NCBI GenBank assembly: GCA_022649165.1
Contig: JALCNR010000014.1
Span: forward strand, 1-64,000
Direction: 5' to 3'
Length of the DNA: 64,000 nt
DNA from: Actinomyces sp.
Lineage (GTDB): Bacteria; Actinomycetota; Actinomycetes; Actinomycetales; Actinomycetaceae
A program made the translations under genes and the position numbers. Below the pieces are notes generated by a model that saw only the letters and a program-made list of their open reading frames with translations, searched no databases and had not been told where the DNA came from. Positions 16,502 to 26,719 of this stretch are shown here, piece by piece. The stretch's first letter is position 1. The number at the start of each line of letters is the position of its first letter.

Positions 16502-17443
16502 ATGTCGGTCGTGACGACTGCCGCTCCGACGGCCCCGTCATTGAACGGCGGGCGGCGCAAGTCCCTGGGGCATCGCGTCGCTCGCCGGTCGGCGGAGCTG
16601 GGACCGCTCATCCCTGCTGTTCTGCTCATGCTCATCTTCCTTCTCGGTCCGATTGTGTACTCGTTGTACGGGTCGCTCACGAACCGGGCGATGACGGGGT
16701 ACAAGGCGGCGAACCCTCAGTTCGTCGGCCTCCAGAACTACCAGTCACTGCTGACCAGCGGGGCGTTCTGGAAGTCTGTGGTTCTCACGGTCGTCTTCGT
16801 CGTCGCCTCCGCGGTTATCGGGCAGAACATCCTGGGAATGGCTCTGGCCCTCCTCATGCGGATGGTGCCGCGGGGTGTCAGTGTGATCGTCAGTGGGATC
16901 GTCGTCATCGCCTGGGTCCTGCCCGAGATCGTGGCGGCATTCGCGCTCTACGCGTTCTTCTCGACGGACGGTACGCTCAACCACATGCTCGGCTGGCTCG
17001 GTCTGACCGGGCCGACGTGGCTGCTGACGTTCCCGATGCTGTCTGTCATTCTGGCCAATGTCTGGCGGGGAACAGCGTTCTCGATGATGATCTACGGGGC
17101 GGCCCTGGGCAATGTGCCTCCCGATATCAACGAGGCCGCGATGATCGACGGCGCTGGCGCCTGGCAGCGGTTGATCCACGTGACGCTTCCGGTGATCAAG
17201 GGGTCGATCTCGACGAATCTGATGCTGACCACTTTGCAGACCTTGGCCGTCTTCACCTTGATCTGGGTGATGACGGGCGGGGGACCGGGGACGGCGACCT
17301 CGACCCTCCCGGTGCTCGCTTATCAGCAAGCCTTCAAGTACTCGCAGGTCGGCTATGGGACCGCGATCGCCACCGTGACGATCTTCCTGGGGGCCCTCTT
17401 CGCCTTCGTCTACATCAAGGTTCTCAAGCCGGAGGTGGATTGA
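16502..17443 (+). CDS. sugar ABC transporter permease, MalF-type (locus A)
   Basis: This 313-residue inner-membrane protein has six or so helices and the permease EAA loop (EAAMIDGAGAWQRLIHVTLP, about residues 213-232) that docks on the ATPase. The ATG directly follows the TAG of the binding protein. The stop overlaps the next permease start (TGATG). No ATPase gene is present in this operon. Confidence 0.92.
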   Translation: MSVVTTAAPTAPSLNGGRRKSLGHRVARRSAELGPLIPAVLLMLIFLLGPIVYSLYGSLTNRAMTGYKAANPQFVGLQNYQSLLTSGAFWKSVVLTVVFVVASAVIGQNILGMALALLMRMVPRGVSVIVSGIVVIAWVLPEIVAAFALYAFFSTDGTLNHMLGWLGLTGPTWLLTFPMLSVILANVWRGTAFSMMIYGAALGNVPPDINEAAMIDGAGAWQRLIHVTLPVIKGSISTNLMLTTLQTLAVFTLIWVMTGGGPGTATSTLPVLAYQQAFKYSQVGYGTAIATVTIFLGALFAFVYIKVLKPEVD

Positions 17444-18342
17444 TGTCGACTGCTGCCGTGGGACAAGGGACTGGTCCGATGCCCGTTCCGCCCGCGCCAC
17501 CGGGGCCCTCTTTGGCACAACCGGGACCGAAGCCGAGCCGGATTTTGGCCGGGATCGCCATGGTTCTTGTCGGGATCTCGTTCATCATTCCCCTGGTCTG
17601 GATCCTGGTCTCAGCGTTCAGCGGATCCGCGACCGTGTCGCTGTCCGTTCCTGAGTCGTGGACCCTAGACAACTTCAGCGCGGTGATGACCGTCGACCAG
17701 ACGTGGCGTCCCTTGTGGAACTCACTGGTCATCTCCATGGGAGCTGCACTGCTCACGGTGATCTGCGGAGCTCTTGCGGCCTATCCGTTGTCGCGCTATC
17801 AGATGCGTTTTAAGAGGCCGTTCATGTACTCGATCTTGTTCGGGACGTGCCTGCCGATCACGGCAATGATGGTGCCGGTCTATTCGTTGTTCGTGTCGCT
17901 GAACTTGCTCGACTCGAGCCCCGGACTCATCGCGTTTATGTCGGCAACGTCGCTTCCGATGGCGATCTGGATGCTCAAGAACTTCATGGACAGCGTGCCC
18001 ATCGAACTGGAGGAGGCGGCCTGGGTCGATGGAGCCGGGTCCATGAGGGCCCTGTGGTCCATCGTTCTCCCTCTCATGCGGCCCGGGCTGTTGGTGGTGT
18101 TCATCTTCGTGTTCACCCAGGCCTGGGGGAACTTCTTCGTGCCATTTGTCTTGACGTTCGACTCGGCGAAACAACCGGCCGCCGTCGCGATCTACAACTT
18201 CTTCGGGACCTACGGCGCGATCGCCTATGGGAAGCTGGCTGCCTTCGCGATTGTGTACTCCGTCCCGGTGCTTGTCTTGTATTCCATATCTCAGAAACTG
18301 TCAGGAAGCTCCTTCGCGCTGGCGGGGGCCGTCAAGGGGTGA
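17443..18342 (+). CDS. sugar ABC transporter permease, MalG-type (locus A)
   Basis: This 299-residue permease has a Pro-rich cytoplasmic N-terminus (about 35 residues) before the first helix, then a six-helix MalG layout. The EAA loop is present (EEAAWVDGAGSMRALWSIVLP), and the C-terminus SGSSFALAGAVKG matches the family's GAVKG ending. It is the last gene of operon A, with start and stop shared with the MalF-type partner by one base. Confidence 0.92.
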   Translation: MSTAAVGQGTGPMPVPPAPPGPSLAQPGPKPSRILAGIAMVLVGISFIIPLVWILVSAFSGSATVSLSVPESWTLDNFSAVMTVDQTWRPLWNSLVISMGAALLTVICGALAAYPLSRYQMRFKRPFMYSILFGTCLPITAMMVPVYSLFVSLNLLDSSPGLIAFMSATSLPMAIWMLKNFMDSVPIELEEAAWVDGAGSMRALWSIVLPLMRPGLLVVFIFVFTQAWGNFFVPFVLTFDSAKQPAAVAIYNFFGTYGAIAYGKLAAFAIVYSVPVLVLYSISQKLSGSSFALAGAVKG

Positions 18343-18646
18343 TTCCGATGCCTGCGCGTCGGAAGGTCTGCTGGCGTGGGAGTGCCGGCGGCATCGGGCC
18401 GGTTTCGATGGTGGAGGGGATGGGACGAGCGCCGGATCGGCGGCCGGATGGCAAGAGCACGAAGGCTCTCGGCATGATGTACGAGGACGGCATCCTAACC
18501 GAGACGTTGAGAACGCGTGCCCGCCTTCAAGGGTCGTTTCCGCCGTGAGGCCCCGTGGAAGCGATCTGTTCTCAGGAGAGTCGAGGAGGATGGTCCTGAA
18601 ACCGCTTGCTCCGGCTGTCATTCCGCACGCGGTGGCCGCAGGCCGG
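18343..18646. other. gap after operon A, no gene supported
   Basis: A 66-codon open frame from an ATG at 18348 resembles nothing I know and has ordinary non-coding composition. I see no convincing terminator hairpin. The end of the gap holds the promoter of the aminotransferase gene. Confidence 0.5.
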
Positions 18647-18652
18647 TAACGT
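18647..18652 (+). promoter_or_regulatory. -10 box of the aminotransferase gene
   Basis: TAACGT followed by 6 bases and the ATG at 18659. No ribosome-binding site is visible. Confidence 0.5.
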
Positions 18653-18658
18653 GGCGGT

Positions 18659-19531
18659 ATGACTGTGTGCCTGCGCGTGTATCCCGATCGTGATCCCCAA
18701 CTGGTGGCCGTCGATGCGGACGTCCCCCAGGTCTCCGTGCTCGATCTGGGCGTGACGCGCGGCGACGGCGTGTTCGAGGTCCTCACCGTCGTCGACGGGC
18801 GCCCCCAGGCTGTCGGCCCCCATCTGCACCGGCTGGCGAATTCCGCCGCGATGATGGACCTGCCGCCCGTGGACCTCGAGCTGATCGGACAGGCCGCACG
18901 TCGGGTCGCGGACGCCGAGTACCGGGCGGGCCACGCTCATGAGTTGCTGGTCAAAGTCGTCGTCACGCGCGGCATCGAGGACGCGGCGCCGCCCTCGTGC
19001 ACCTGCTGGGTGGTCGCCTTCCCCAATCCCGATCACTCGCGCGAACGCCGCGAGGGCGTCGACGTGGTGACGCTGGACCGCGGGTTCCCCCATGACATCG
19101 CCGCGCGGGCGCCATGGCTGCTGGCCGGCGCGAAGACGCTGTCCTACGCGGTCAACAAGGCGGCGCTGCGTGAGGCGGCGCGCCGCGGCGCCGACGACGT
19201 CCTGTTCACCAGCTCGGACGGCTATGTGCTGGAAGGGCCGAGCTCCTCGCTCCTGGCGAGGTTCGGGACCCGCATGTGGACGCCGGCAACCGCGCAGGGC
19301 GTCCTGCGTGGGACGACGCAGGGGTCCGCCTTCGAATACCTCGGCCGACGCGGTTTCGCCACAGGCGAGGCGCTGCTGCGGGCGGAGGCCCTTGAACAGG
19401 CCGACGCCCTGTGGCTGGCGTCGTCGAGCAGGCTGATCGCGCCGATCCGTACCCTGGACGGCCGCGCGCTCTCCGTCGACCACGGCCTGACCGACGCGAT
19501 GAATGAGGCGCTGCTGGCCCGCACCGAGTGA
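18659..19531 (+). CDS. class IV aminotransferase / aminodeoxychorismate lyase-like
   Basis: This 290-residue PLP enzyme of fold type IV has Lys159 in LLAGAKTLSYAVN as the Schiff-base lysine. Other family features are RGDGVFEVLTVVDG near the N-terminus and the EGPSSSLLARFG segment that contacts the phosphate. Members either release p-aminobenzoate from aminodeoxychorismate (folate synthesis) or transaminate branched-chain or D-amino acids; the VFE pattern and length of about 290 favour the PabC-like group. It is convergent with the kinase gene, 23 bases away. Confidence 0.82.
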   Translation: MTVCLRVYPDRDPQLVAVDADVPQVSVLDLGVTRGDGVFEVLTVVDGRPQAVGPHLHRLANSAAMMDLPPVDLELIGQAARRVADAEYRAGHAHELLVKVVVTRGIEDAAPPSCTCWVVAFPNPDHSRERREGVDVVTLDRGFPHDIAARAPWLLAGAKTLSYAVNKAALREAARRGADDVLFTSSDGYVLEGPSSSLLARFGTRMWTPATAQGVLRGTTQGSAFEYLGRRGFATGEALLRAEALEQADALWLASSSRLIAPIRTLDGRALSVDHGLTDAMNEALLARTE

Positions 19532-19554
19532 GGCGAGGGGACGGCGATCCGCGC

Positions 19555-21138
<1,584 letters not shown>

Positions 21139-21144
21139 ACAGCC

Positions 21145-21150
21145 ATTGTC
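21145..21150 (-). promoter_or_regulatory. -10 box of the kinase gene
   Basis: GACAAT on the minus strand, 6 bases before the GTG at 21138; no Shine-Dalgarno sequence. Confidence 0.45.
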
Positions 21151-21236
21151 CCAGCGCTCGAGGCCGGCGCGAACGGGAGATGCCGGGAGCGGACCCGCCC
21201 GGCACCGTGGTGTGAGCCGGGTCGGCGATTTGTGGG

Positions 21237-21242
21237 CACAAT
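21237..21242 (+). promoter_or_regulatory. -10 box of the DUF3024 gene
   Basis: CACAAT lies 7 bases before the ATG at 21250, which favours that codon over the in-frame ATG at 21241 lying inside the box. Confidence 0.4.
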
Positions 21243-21249
21243 GGGGGCT

Positions 21250-21579
21250 ATGGCAGTGCCCGAAGAAGACCTCGTCCATATCCGCCGATGGTGCGAGGCG
21301 TGGGTGTCCGACGAATCGCCCGAGCGGGTGCGGCTGGACATGGAGGTCGACGACAAGCACGTCGTCATCATCAAGCGGCACGCCCCCTGGCGGGAGGGCC
21401 AGAAGGCGACGGCGGAGCCGGTCGCGCGCCTGCGCTACTCGAAGAAGACGGGGCTGTGGCGCCTGCACTGGGTCGACCGGTCCGGGAGGTTCCACCACTA
21501 CGAGAAGCTGCCGGCCCGTGACGTCCGATCGCTGCTCGATTTCCTGACGACGACGAAGGATCCTGTCTTCTGGGGATAG
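21250..21579 (+). CDS. DUF3024 family protein
   Basis: This 109-residue cytosolic protein is recognisable as DUF3024 by the start PEEDLVHIRRWCEAWV, the central CxxPW-like HAPWREG, the ARLRYSKKTGLWRLHWVDR strand pair and the ending DPVFWG. The family is widespread in actinomycetes. Members of this group are small alpha/beta proteins without assigned function. It is divergent from the kinase gene and both have leaderless-type promoters in the 110-base gap. Confidence 0.85.
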   Translation: MAVPEEDLVHIRRWCEAWVSDESPERVRLDMEVDDKHVVIIKRHAPWREGQKATAEPVARLRYSKKTGLWRLHWVDRSGRFHHYEKLPARDVRSLLDFLTTTKDPVFWG

Positions 21580-21682
21580 GCCCCCCGAGGGCGCTACCCG
21601 GCCCGCGAACCCGGCCGAGGGGCCCATCGCCCCTCTATGCTGGGCGGAATCTGGTGCGACTCGTCCCAACGGGGGTGACGAC

Positions 21683-22501
21683 GTGAGTGTGACGACATGG
21701 GTGGTCATCATCCTGGCGGTGACCGGCGCTTACGCGCTGTGGATGCTGATCGCGCCGCGTTCCGCGTGGAGGCGCACGATGGCGTGGCGGTTCCGCCGTC
21801 CGGCGGACCACGCCCCGGGCGCGCCGCAGCTGCGGGGATGGCGCGTGGGGGCCGCGTTCGCGCTCATCGCGATCCTGGCGGCAGGGGCTGTGCTCGCCCG
21901 TGGCGCCGTCCAACGCCGGGAGGCGGACGAGCGCGGGCGTGACGTGAGGCTGACCTGGGGGTACAGACCCGTCGGATATCTCGGGAGCGACCGGGTGTCG
22001 CTGGTGCCCGATGGGCTCGGTCTGGCCGCGCAGTCGGGCGAGGAGGAGCCCCCGTCGGAGGAGGACGCCGTCCCGGTCACCACGGCGCCAGATCTGTGGA
22101 TGCCCGTGGATGACGAGAGGCGCCTCCCGGCCTACATGTGGCACCTGGCGGACGGGGTGGGTGGGCGGTACCCGGACGGCGTCGCCCTGCGCTCGGCGCC
22201 GCCGGAAGGGGTCGATCTGGCCGTGCGCTATCCGGGCCGAGTGAGTGCGGACTGCCCCGCGGTCGAATTGGCGGTTCGGGAGGAGGCCGACCGCATCGTC
22301 GTCGGCTTCGGGCGCTGGGTCCACCCGGACCGGTACGGGATCGGCGAGCCCGTCCCCGCGCACTGCGCCGACGCCGACGACGGGCAGATCGCCCTGGTCG
22401 GCATCGATCTGAGCTCGCCGGTGGGGGACCGCGAGGTCGTCGGTCCGGACGGGGCGCCCGTCGTCCGCGCGAGGGAGTCGCCGGGCGAGGGGCAGGGGTG
22501 A
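21683..22501 (+). CDS. hypothetical membrane-anchored protein
   Basis: This 272-residue protein has two hydrophobic helices (about 4-24 and 54-72) and a basic loop between them, followed by a roughly 195-residue acidic domain predicted outside the membrane. That domain has Trp/Tyr-rich strands (WGYRPVGYLG, VGFGRWVHPDRYG) and two cysteines (about residues 195 and 230) that could form a disulfide. The first 50 residues resemble small actinomycete membrane proteins, but I recognise no family for the rest. GTG at 21683 is taken as start, after GACGTGA. Confidence 0.6.
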   Translation: MSVTTWVVIILAVTGAYALWMLIAPRSAWRRTMAWRFRRPADHAPGAPQLRGWRVGAAFALIAILAAGAVLARGAVQRREADERGRDVRLTWGYRPVGYLGSDRVSLVPDGLGLAAQSGEEEPPSEEDAVPVTTAPDLWMPVDDERRLPAYMWHLADGVGGRYPDGVALRSAPPEGVDLAVRYPGRVSADCPAVELAVREEADRIVVGFGRWVHPDRYGIGEPVPAHCADADDGQIALVGIDLSSPVGDREVVGPDGAPVVRARESPGEGQG

Positions 22502-22630
22502 GCGGGAACCGCCTCGCATCGGGCGGCACGGGGTGGGACGCCGTGTCCACGCTTCGGGCCGCCCCATGTCATATGCAGGTATACACATAGTCTGTGGCCC
22601 ATCAACACAGCAGGTCGGAGAGGACTCCCC

Positions 22631-24991
22631 ATGGGCTACGGGGCAGGCAGGTCGGTGTGCGCGGCGACGATCGCGTGCGCGCTCGCGATGGCGGGGGGCC
22701 CTGCGGCCTCGGCCGCCGATGGGACGGACGGCGGGGCAGGAGGCCTGGACGTCACCATTGCCTTTCCCGGGGAGGACTCCGGGACGATCCCTGCCGATGG
22801 CCTCGACGGCCGGGTCTACGTCCTGGTCGCTCCCGTGGGCGAGGACCCGCTGGATTCGGCGGGCGACGTCACGGGAGACACGATGGTCTTCGGCGAGAAC
22901 CTGGACGGTGCGACGGCGGGGAGCGAGGTCACCCTTTCGGGGGGCGGAGCCGACGAGTCGGACACGGGCGTGTACGGCTGGCCGTACGAGTCCCTCGACG
23001 ATCTCCCCGCGGGCACGTACACGGTCCGGCCGTTCTTCAACATCTACGAGACCGTCACGCGCAGCGACGGCTCGACGGTGAAGCTCCACTTCCCGTGCGG
23101 CGACGGCGGCTGGTTCTGGGACACTCCGGGCAACCTGCTGGGGCAGGCGACCGACGTCGTCGTGACCGGGGGCGATCAAACCATCGACCTGGTGCTGGAC
23201 GACACCGTTCCGATGCCGGACACCTCCGCCGAGATCGGCGGATGCCAGCAGGGCAATTACGCCGACACGGACACCGTCAAGCATGTCAAGATCCGCAGCG
23301 AGGCGCTCAGCGACTTCTGGGGCCGTGACATGTACATCGGCGCGAACATCACCCTGCCTGCGGGCTACGACCCCGACGACGAGCAGACCCGCTACCCGGT
23401 GATCTACAACCAGGGGCACTGGCCGGGCGGCCGGGGCGCCTACCGAGGCCAGCAGGTCGACGGCTTCATCACCGTGACGATCCGTCAGGAGTCCCCCTTC
23501 TACGACGACGCCTACGGGGTGAACTCGGCGAACGTGGGGCCATGGGGGGACGCGATCGCCGACGAGTTGATCCCCGCGATCGACGGGGCCTTCAAAACCG
23601 TCGCTGAGCCCTATGCGCGCGTCGTGGACGGCGGATCCACCGGCGGGTGGGTGTCGCTGGCGTCGCTGGTCTTCCGGCCCGACGTCTTCGGGTCGACGTG
23701 GTCGTACTACCCGGACTCCCTGGACTTCCACGCCCACCAGCAGATCAACCTCTACGGAGGAGGCAACGCCTACTTCGCGGAGGATGGAACGCCCCTGGGC
23801 TCATGGCGCGACTTCGACGGCGACACCGAGCGGGTCACCGTGACCATGCCGGAGGAGAACCGCTTCGAACTCGCCCTGGGCACCAACTCCCGCTCCTTCG
23901 ACCAATGGGACATCTGGAACGCCGTCTACGGCGTCCAGGGGGCCAACGGCTATCCGCTGGATCCCTGGGAGAAGGAGGACGGCACGATCGACACCGACAC
24001 GGCCGCGCTGTGGGCGCCGATGGACCTCACGGACTACGTGAAGACGAACTGGGACTCGGCCTCCGGTCTGGGCGAGGCGCTCGAGGGCCGCATCCATGTC
24101 TCGGTGGGGTCCCACGACAACTACTATCTCGACGGCGGTGTGAAGCTGTTCAAACGGGCCGTCGAGGAATTGGGGGGCGCGGACTGGGCGGACGTGACGG
24201 TCATCCCCGGCGCGATCCACAGCGGGTACTACGACGGGCTCGATTTTTCGGACTACATGGCGGAGGTCGCCCAGTGGGTCGCCGACCACGCCCCCGACGG
24301 CGCCACCCCCTTGGCTGACTCCGCCACCGCGGCCTCCACGCGCGGCAATCTCTTCACCGAGGTGCTCGCGCACGGCGGAGCATCCGCAGCGGCCGCGCGC
24401 CAGTCCGCCCCGGAGATCAGCGTCGACGCCGGCGCGAAGGGCGCCGCATCCCAGGCTCGCGCCGCTGGCGGGCAGGGGGACCCGGTCCCGGCGGGGACGA
24501 CGCTCACGGCGTCGTTCGGGACCTGGGATCCGGCGATGACGGTCACCGGTCAATGGTTGGCGGACGGCGAACCGGTGGGTGATCCGGTGACGCCCTCGGA
24601 CGACCGGGGGAACCCCCTCACCCTCGCGGAGCTGGCCGCCGTCACCAGCACCCACGTGGTCACCGACGCGGACGCCGGCACAGAGGTCCAGTTCTCGGTC
24701 ACGGGCACGAAACGGGGGTACGCGCCGGAGACCCGCGTCTCGGAGGCCGTCCCCGTCGCCGCCGCGGCCTCTCCGGGCCCGTCGGAGACGGTCTCGCCGG
24801 GCGGTCCGTCCGGCCCCTCCGGCGGCCCTTCGTCTGGCCCCTCGTCCCCGGCGGAGACGACCGCGCCGGAGGACCTGGCCTCGACGGGCGTCGGCGGATC
24901 GGGCCTGCTGGTCGCGGCCGCCTTCGCGCTCGCCCTGCTGCTCGGCGCGATCACGTTCACCGCCGTCCGCCGCGGCGCGGGACGCGACTGA
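22631..24991 (+). CDS. sortase-anchored surface esterase-like alpha/beta hydrolase
   Basis: This 786-residue protein has a signal peptide (cleavage near residue 28, AASAAD), a beta-rich N-terminal domain (about 30-225), and an alpha/beta hydrolase domain of the putative-esterase type with the nucleophile motif GGSTGGW (Ser about 336). The C-terminal region is Ig-like (about 600-715), followed by a Ser/Pro/Gly-rich spacer. The sorting signal LASTG (749-753) precedes a hydrophobic helix and a basic tail. LAxTG is the class E sortase signal of high-GC actinobacteria. It should be covalently attached to the wall. A GGTATACACATAG stretch about 45 bases upstream may hold its -10 box. Confidence 0.82.
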   Translation: MGYGAGRSVCAATIACALAMAGGPAASAADGTDGGAGGLDVTIAFPGEDSGTIPADGLDGRVYVLVAPVGEDPLDSAGDVTGDTMVFGENLDGATAGSEVTLSGGGADESDTGVYGWPYESLDDLPAGTYTVRPFFNIYETVTRSDGSTVKLHFPCGDGGWFWDTPGNLLGQATDVVVTGGDQTIDLVLDDTVPMPDTSAEIGGCQQGNYADTDTVKHVKIRSEALSDFWGRDMYIGANITLPAGYDPDDEQTRYPVIYNQGHWPGGRGAYRGQQVDGFITVTIRQESPFYDDAYGVNSANVGPWGDAIADELIPAIDGAFKTVAEPYARVVDGGSTGGWVSLASLVFRPDVFGSTWSYYPDSLDFHAHQQINLYGGGNAYFAEDGTPLGSWRDFDGDTERVTVTMPEENRFELALGTNSRSFDQWDIWNAVYGVQGANGYPLDPWEKEDGTIDTDTAALWAPMDLTDYVKTNWDSASGLGEALEGRIHVSVGSHDNYYLDGGVKLFKRAVEELGGADWADVTVIPGAIHSGYYDGLDFSDYMAEVAQWVADHAPDGATPLADSATAASTRGNLFTEVLAHGGASAAAARQSAPEISVDAGAKGAASQARAAGGQGDPVPAGTTLTASFGTWDPAMTVTGQWLADGEPVGDPVTPSDDRGNPLTLAELAAVTSTHVVTDADAGTEVQFSVTGTKRGYAPETRVSEAVPVAAAASPGPSETVSPGGPSGPSGGPSSGPSSPAETTAPEDLASTGVGGSGLLVAAAFALALLLGAITFTAVRRGAGRD

Positions 24992-25138
24992 CCGGAAGAG
25001 GCGCCGGGATCCCCGGCGGCATCGGCTCTCCGGCCGCGGCGAGGATCGGCATACTGATATCGGGGGCCGCCGCCGGCGTGGGCGGCGCCCGCCATCTCCG
25101 GATCGACCGCGCCGCTCCCGAGTGCCCAGGAGACCATC

Positions 25139-26638
25139 ATGCCGGCAGACGGGTTCCGCGCGCCCACGCTCGCCTTTGACGACCCCGACAGCCAGATGCT
25201 GTACGGGGTGGCCTATGATATGGCGATCGGCAACCTCGTGTCGAACACCGTCGCCTTCGACCCGAACGTGTACAACAGGTCCGGCCTCATGGATCTGGGC
25301 CTGGGCACGTTCATCCAGGCCGGCGGCGGTTACGACCAACCCTGGACGCGCGACGCCTCGATCAACTCGTGGAACGCGGCCAGTGCTCTGCTCCCCGATC
25401 ACGCCCGCAACACTCTGTGGGCCGTGGTGGACCGTGACGCATCCGGGAGGCTCCGCGTCCAGCAGGACGAGCAGACATGGGACCAGGTGGTGTGGGTGGT
25501 CGCCGCCTGGAACCACTACCTCGTCACAGGGGACCGAGAGTTCCTGCGCTCCGCCTACGAAGCGACGCGGAACACCCTGAGGATCCGCGAGTCGGCTGTG
25601 TCCCACACCCTCGACCCGGTCCACGGGCTGTTCACCGGACCCGCGTTCTTCAATGACGGCGTCGCCGGGTACTCGGAGGCCGAGATCGGGGGTCCGGAGT
25701 CGAGCGGATCCGCCTCCTTCGACTACGACGGCGTCAACTCGTCCATGCACCTCAGCACGAACGCGCTCTACCACGCGGCCTACACCAGAGCCGCGGACAT
25801 GGCGCGGACGCTCGGAGAGCCCCCCGCGGTCGTGGATGGCTACCTCGCCAGGGCCGAGGCCGTCGCGACGGCGATCGCCACGTATCTCTGGAACCCGCGG
25901 GCTGGCCTCTACCGGTATGCGATCCTGACGGACGGCACGCCGGATGAGCACCAGGAGGGAAGCGGGCTGGCCTTTGCGATCCTGTTCGGCCTCGCCGACA
26001 GGGAGCGGACGCGATCGATCCTCGCCAACGCCGCCGAGACGAACTGGGGGATGCCGGACGTCTTCCCGGCCTTCGCCCGCTACTCCGAGGCGAGGCCCGG
26101 GAGACACAACGCGATGATCTGGCCGCTCGTGCAGGGCCTGTGGGCGCGGGCGGCCGCCAAGGCGGGCGCCACCGGCGTCTTCGCGGCAGAGACCAGGGAC
26201 CTGGCGCAGCTGGCGAACGCGAGCGGCGGGTTCTGGGAGATCTACAACGCGTCGACGGGAGCGGTGGACGGCGGATGGCAGACCGGTCGCCACTGGGATT
26301 CGGCGACCGCGCAGACATGGTCGGCGACCGCCTACCTCGACATGATCCATTCCGGCCTGTTCGGCATGCGCTACGACCAGACGGGTCTCCACTTCGCGCC
26401 GATGCTGCCCGCAGGCTGGGGTGATGTCACTCTGACCGGGCTCCGCTATCGTGGGGCGACCCTCACGGTCGTGATCAGAGGGTCCGGAAGCCATGTCAGG
26501 TCCGTGGCCGTCGACGCGATGGCCCACGACCGGGCTGCGATCCCGACGACGCTCGTCGGCGAGCACTCCGTCGAGATCGTCCTGTCGGAGCAGGGCGGGA
26601 GGGCGGGAGGGCCGGCCGGCGCGGGCCAGGCCGGATGA
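25139..26638 (+). CDS. six-hairpin (alpha/alpha)6 glycosidase, specificity unknown
   Basis: This 499-residue cytosolic protein has the (alpha/alpha)6-barrel pattern of GH63/GH37/GH65-like enzymes: YDQPWTRDASINSWNAA (about 62-78; W-x-RD-x-S), QDEQTWDQVVWVVAAWNHY (about 103-121) and the late WEIYNASTG and WSATAYLDM blocks. It ends with a small beta sandwich (HFAPMLPAGWGDVTLTGLRYRG). There is no signal peptide. AGGAGA precedes the ATG. It lies just upstream of a LacI regulator and a CUT1 transporter with GH130 and ManA, so a mannose- or glucose-containing oligosaccharide is likely. I cannot assign a GH family with confidence. Confidence 0.7.
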   Translation: MPADGFRAPTLAFDDPDSQMLYGVAYDMAIGNLVSNTVAFDPNVYNRSGLMDLGLGTFIQAGGGYDQPWTRDASINSWNAASALLPDHARNTLWAVVDRDASGRLRVQQDEQTWDQVVWVVAAWNHYLVTGDREFLRSAYEATRNTLRIRESAVSHTLDPVHGLFTGPAFFNDGVAGYSEAEIGGPESSGSASFDYDGVNSSMHLSTNALYHAAYTRAADMARTLGEPPAVVDGYLARAEAVATAIATYLWNPRAGLYRYAILTDGTPDEHQEGSGLAFAILFGLADRERTRSILANAAETNWGMPDVFPAFARYSEARPGRHNAMIWPLVQGLWARAAAKAGATGVFAAETRDLAQLANASGGFWEIYNASTGAVDGGWQTGRHWDSATAQTWSATAYLDMIHSGLFGMRYDQTGLHFAPMLPAGWGDVTLTGLRYRGATLTVVIRGSGSHVRSVAVDAMAHDRAAIPTTLVGEHSVEIVLSEQGGRAGGPAGAGQAG

Positions 26639-26707
26639 GGCCAGGGGCGGACGCCGCGAACCGCGAGGGCCATCCGCCCACGTGCTCCGAGTGGCGTTGT
26701 CGGCGGA

Positions 26708-26713
26708 TACCAT
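26708..26713 (+). promoter_or_regulatory. -10 box of the LacI-family gene
   Basis: TACCAT, six bases, then the ATG at 26720; leaderless layout. Confidence 0.5.
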
Positions 26714-26719
26714 GGCGCC

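Noticed and set aside
18348-18548. Short open frame after operon A
   Set aside because: 66 codons without ribosome-binding site, recognisable family or convincing codon pattern.
25003-25017. Hairpin after the esterase gene as terminator
   Set aside because: Only a 6-7-bp stem with a 3-base loop and no T-run; too weak to call.
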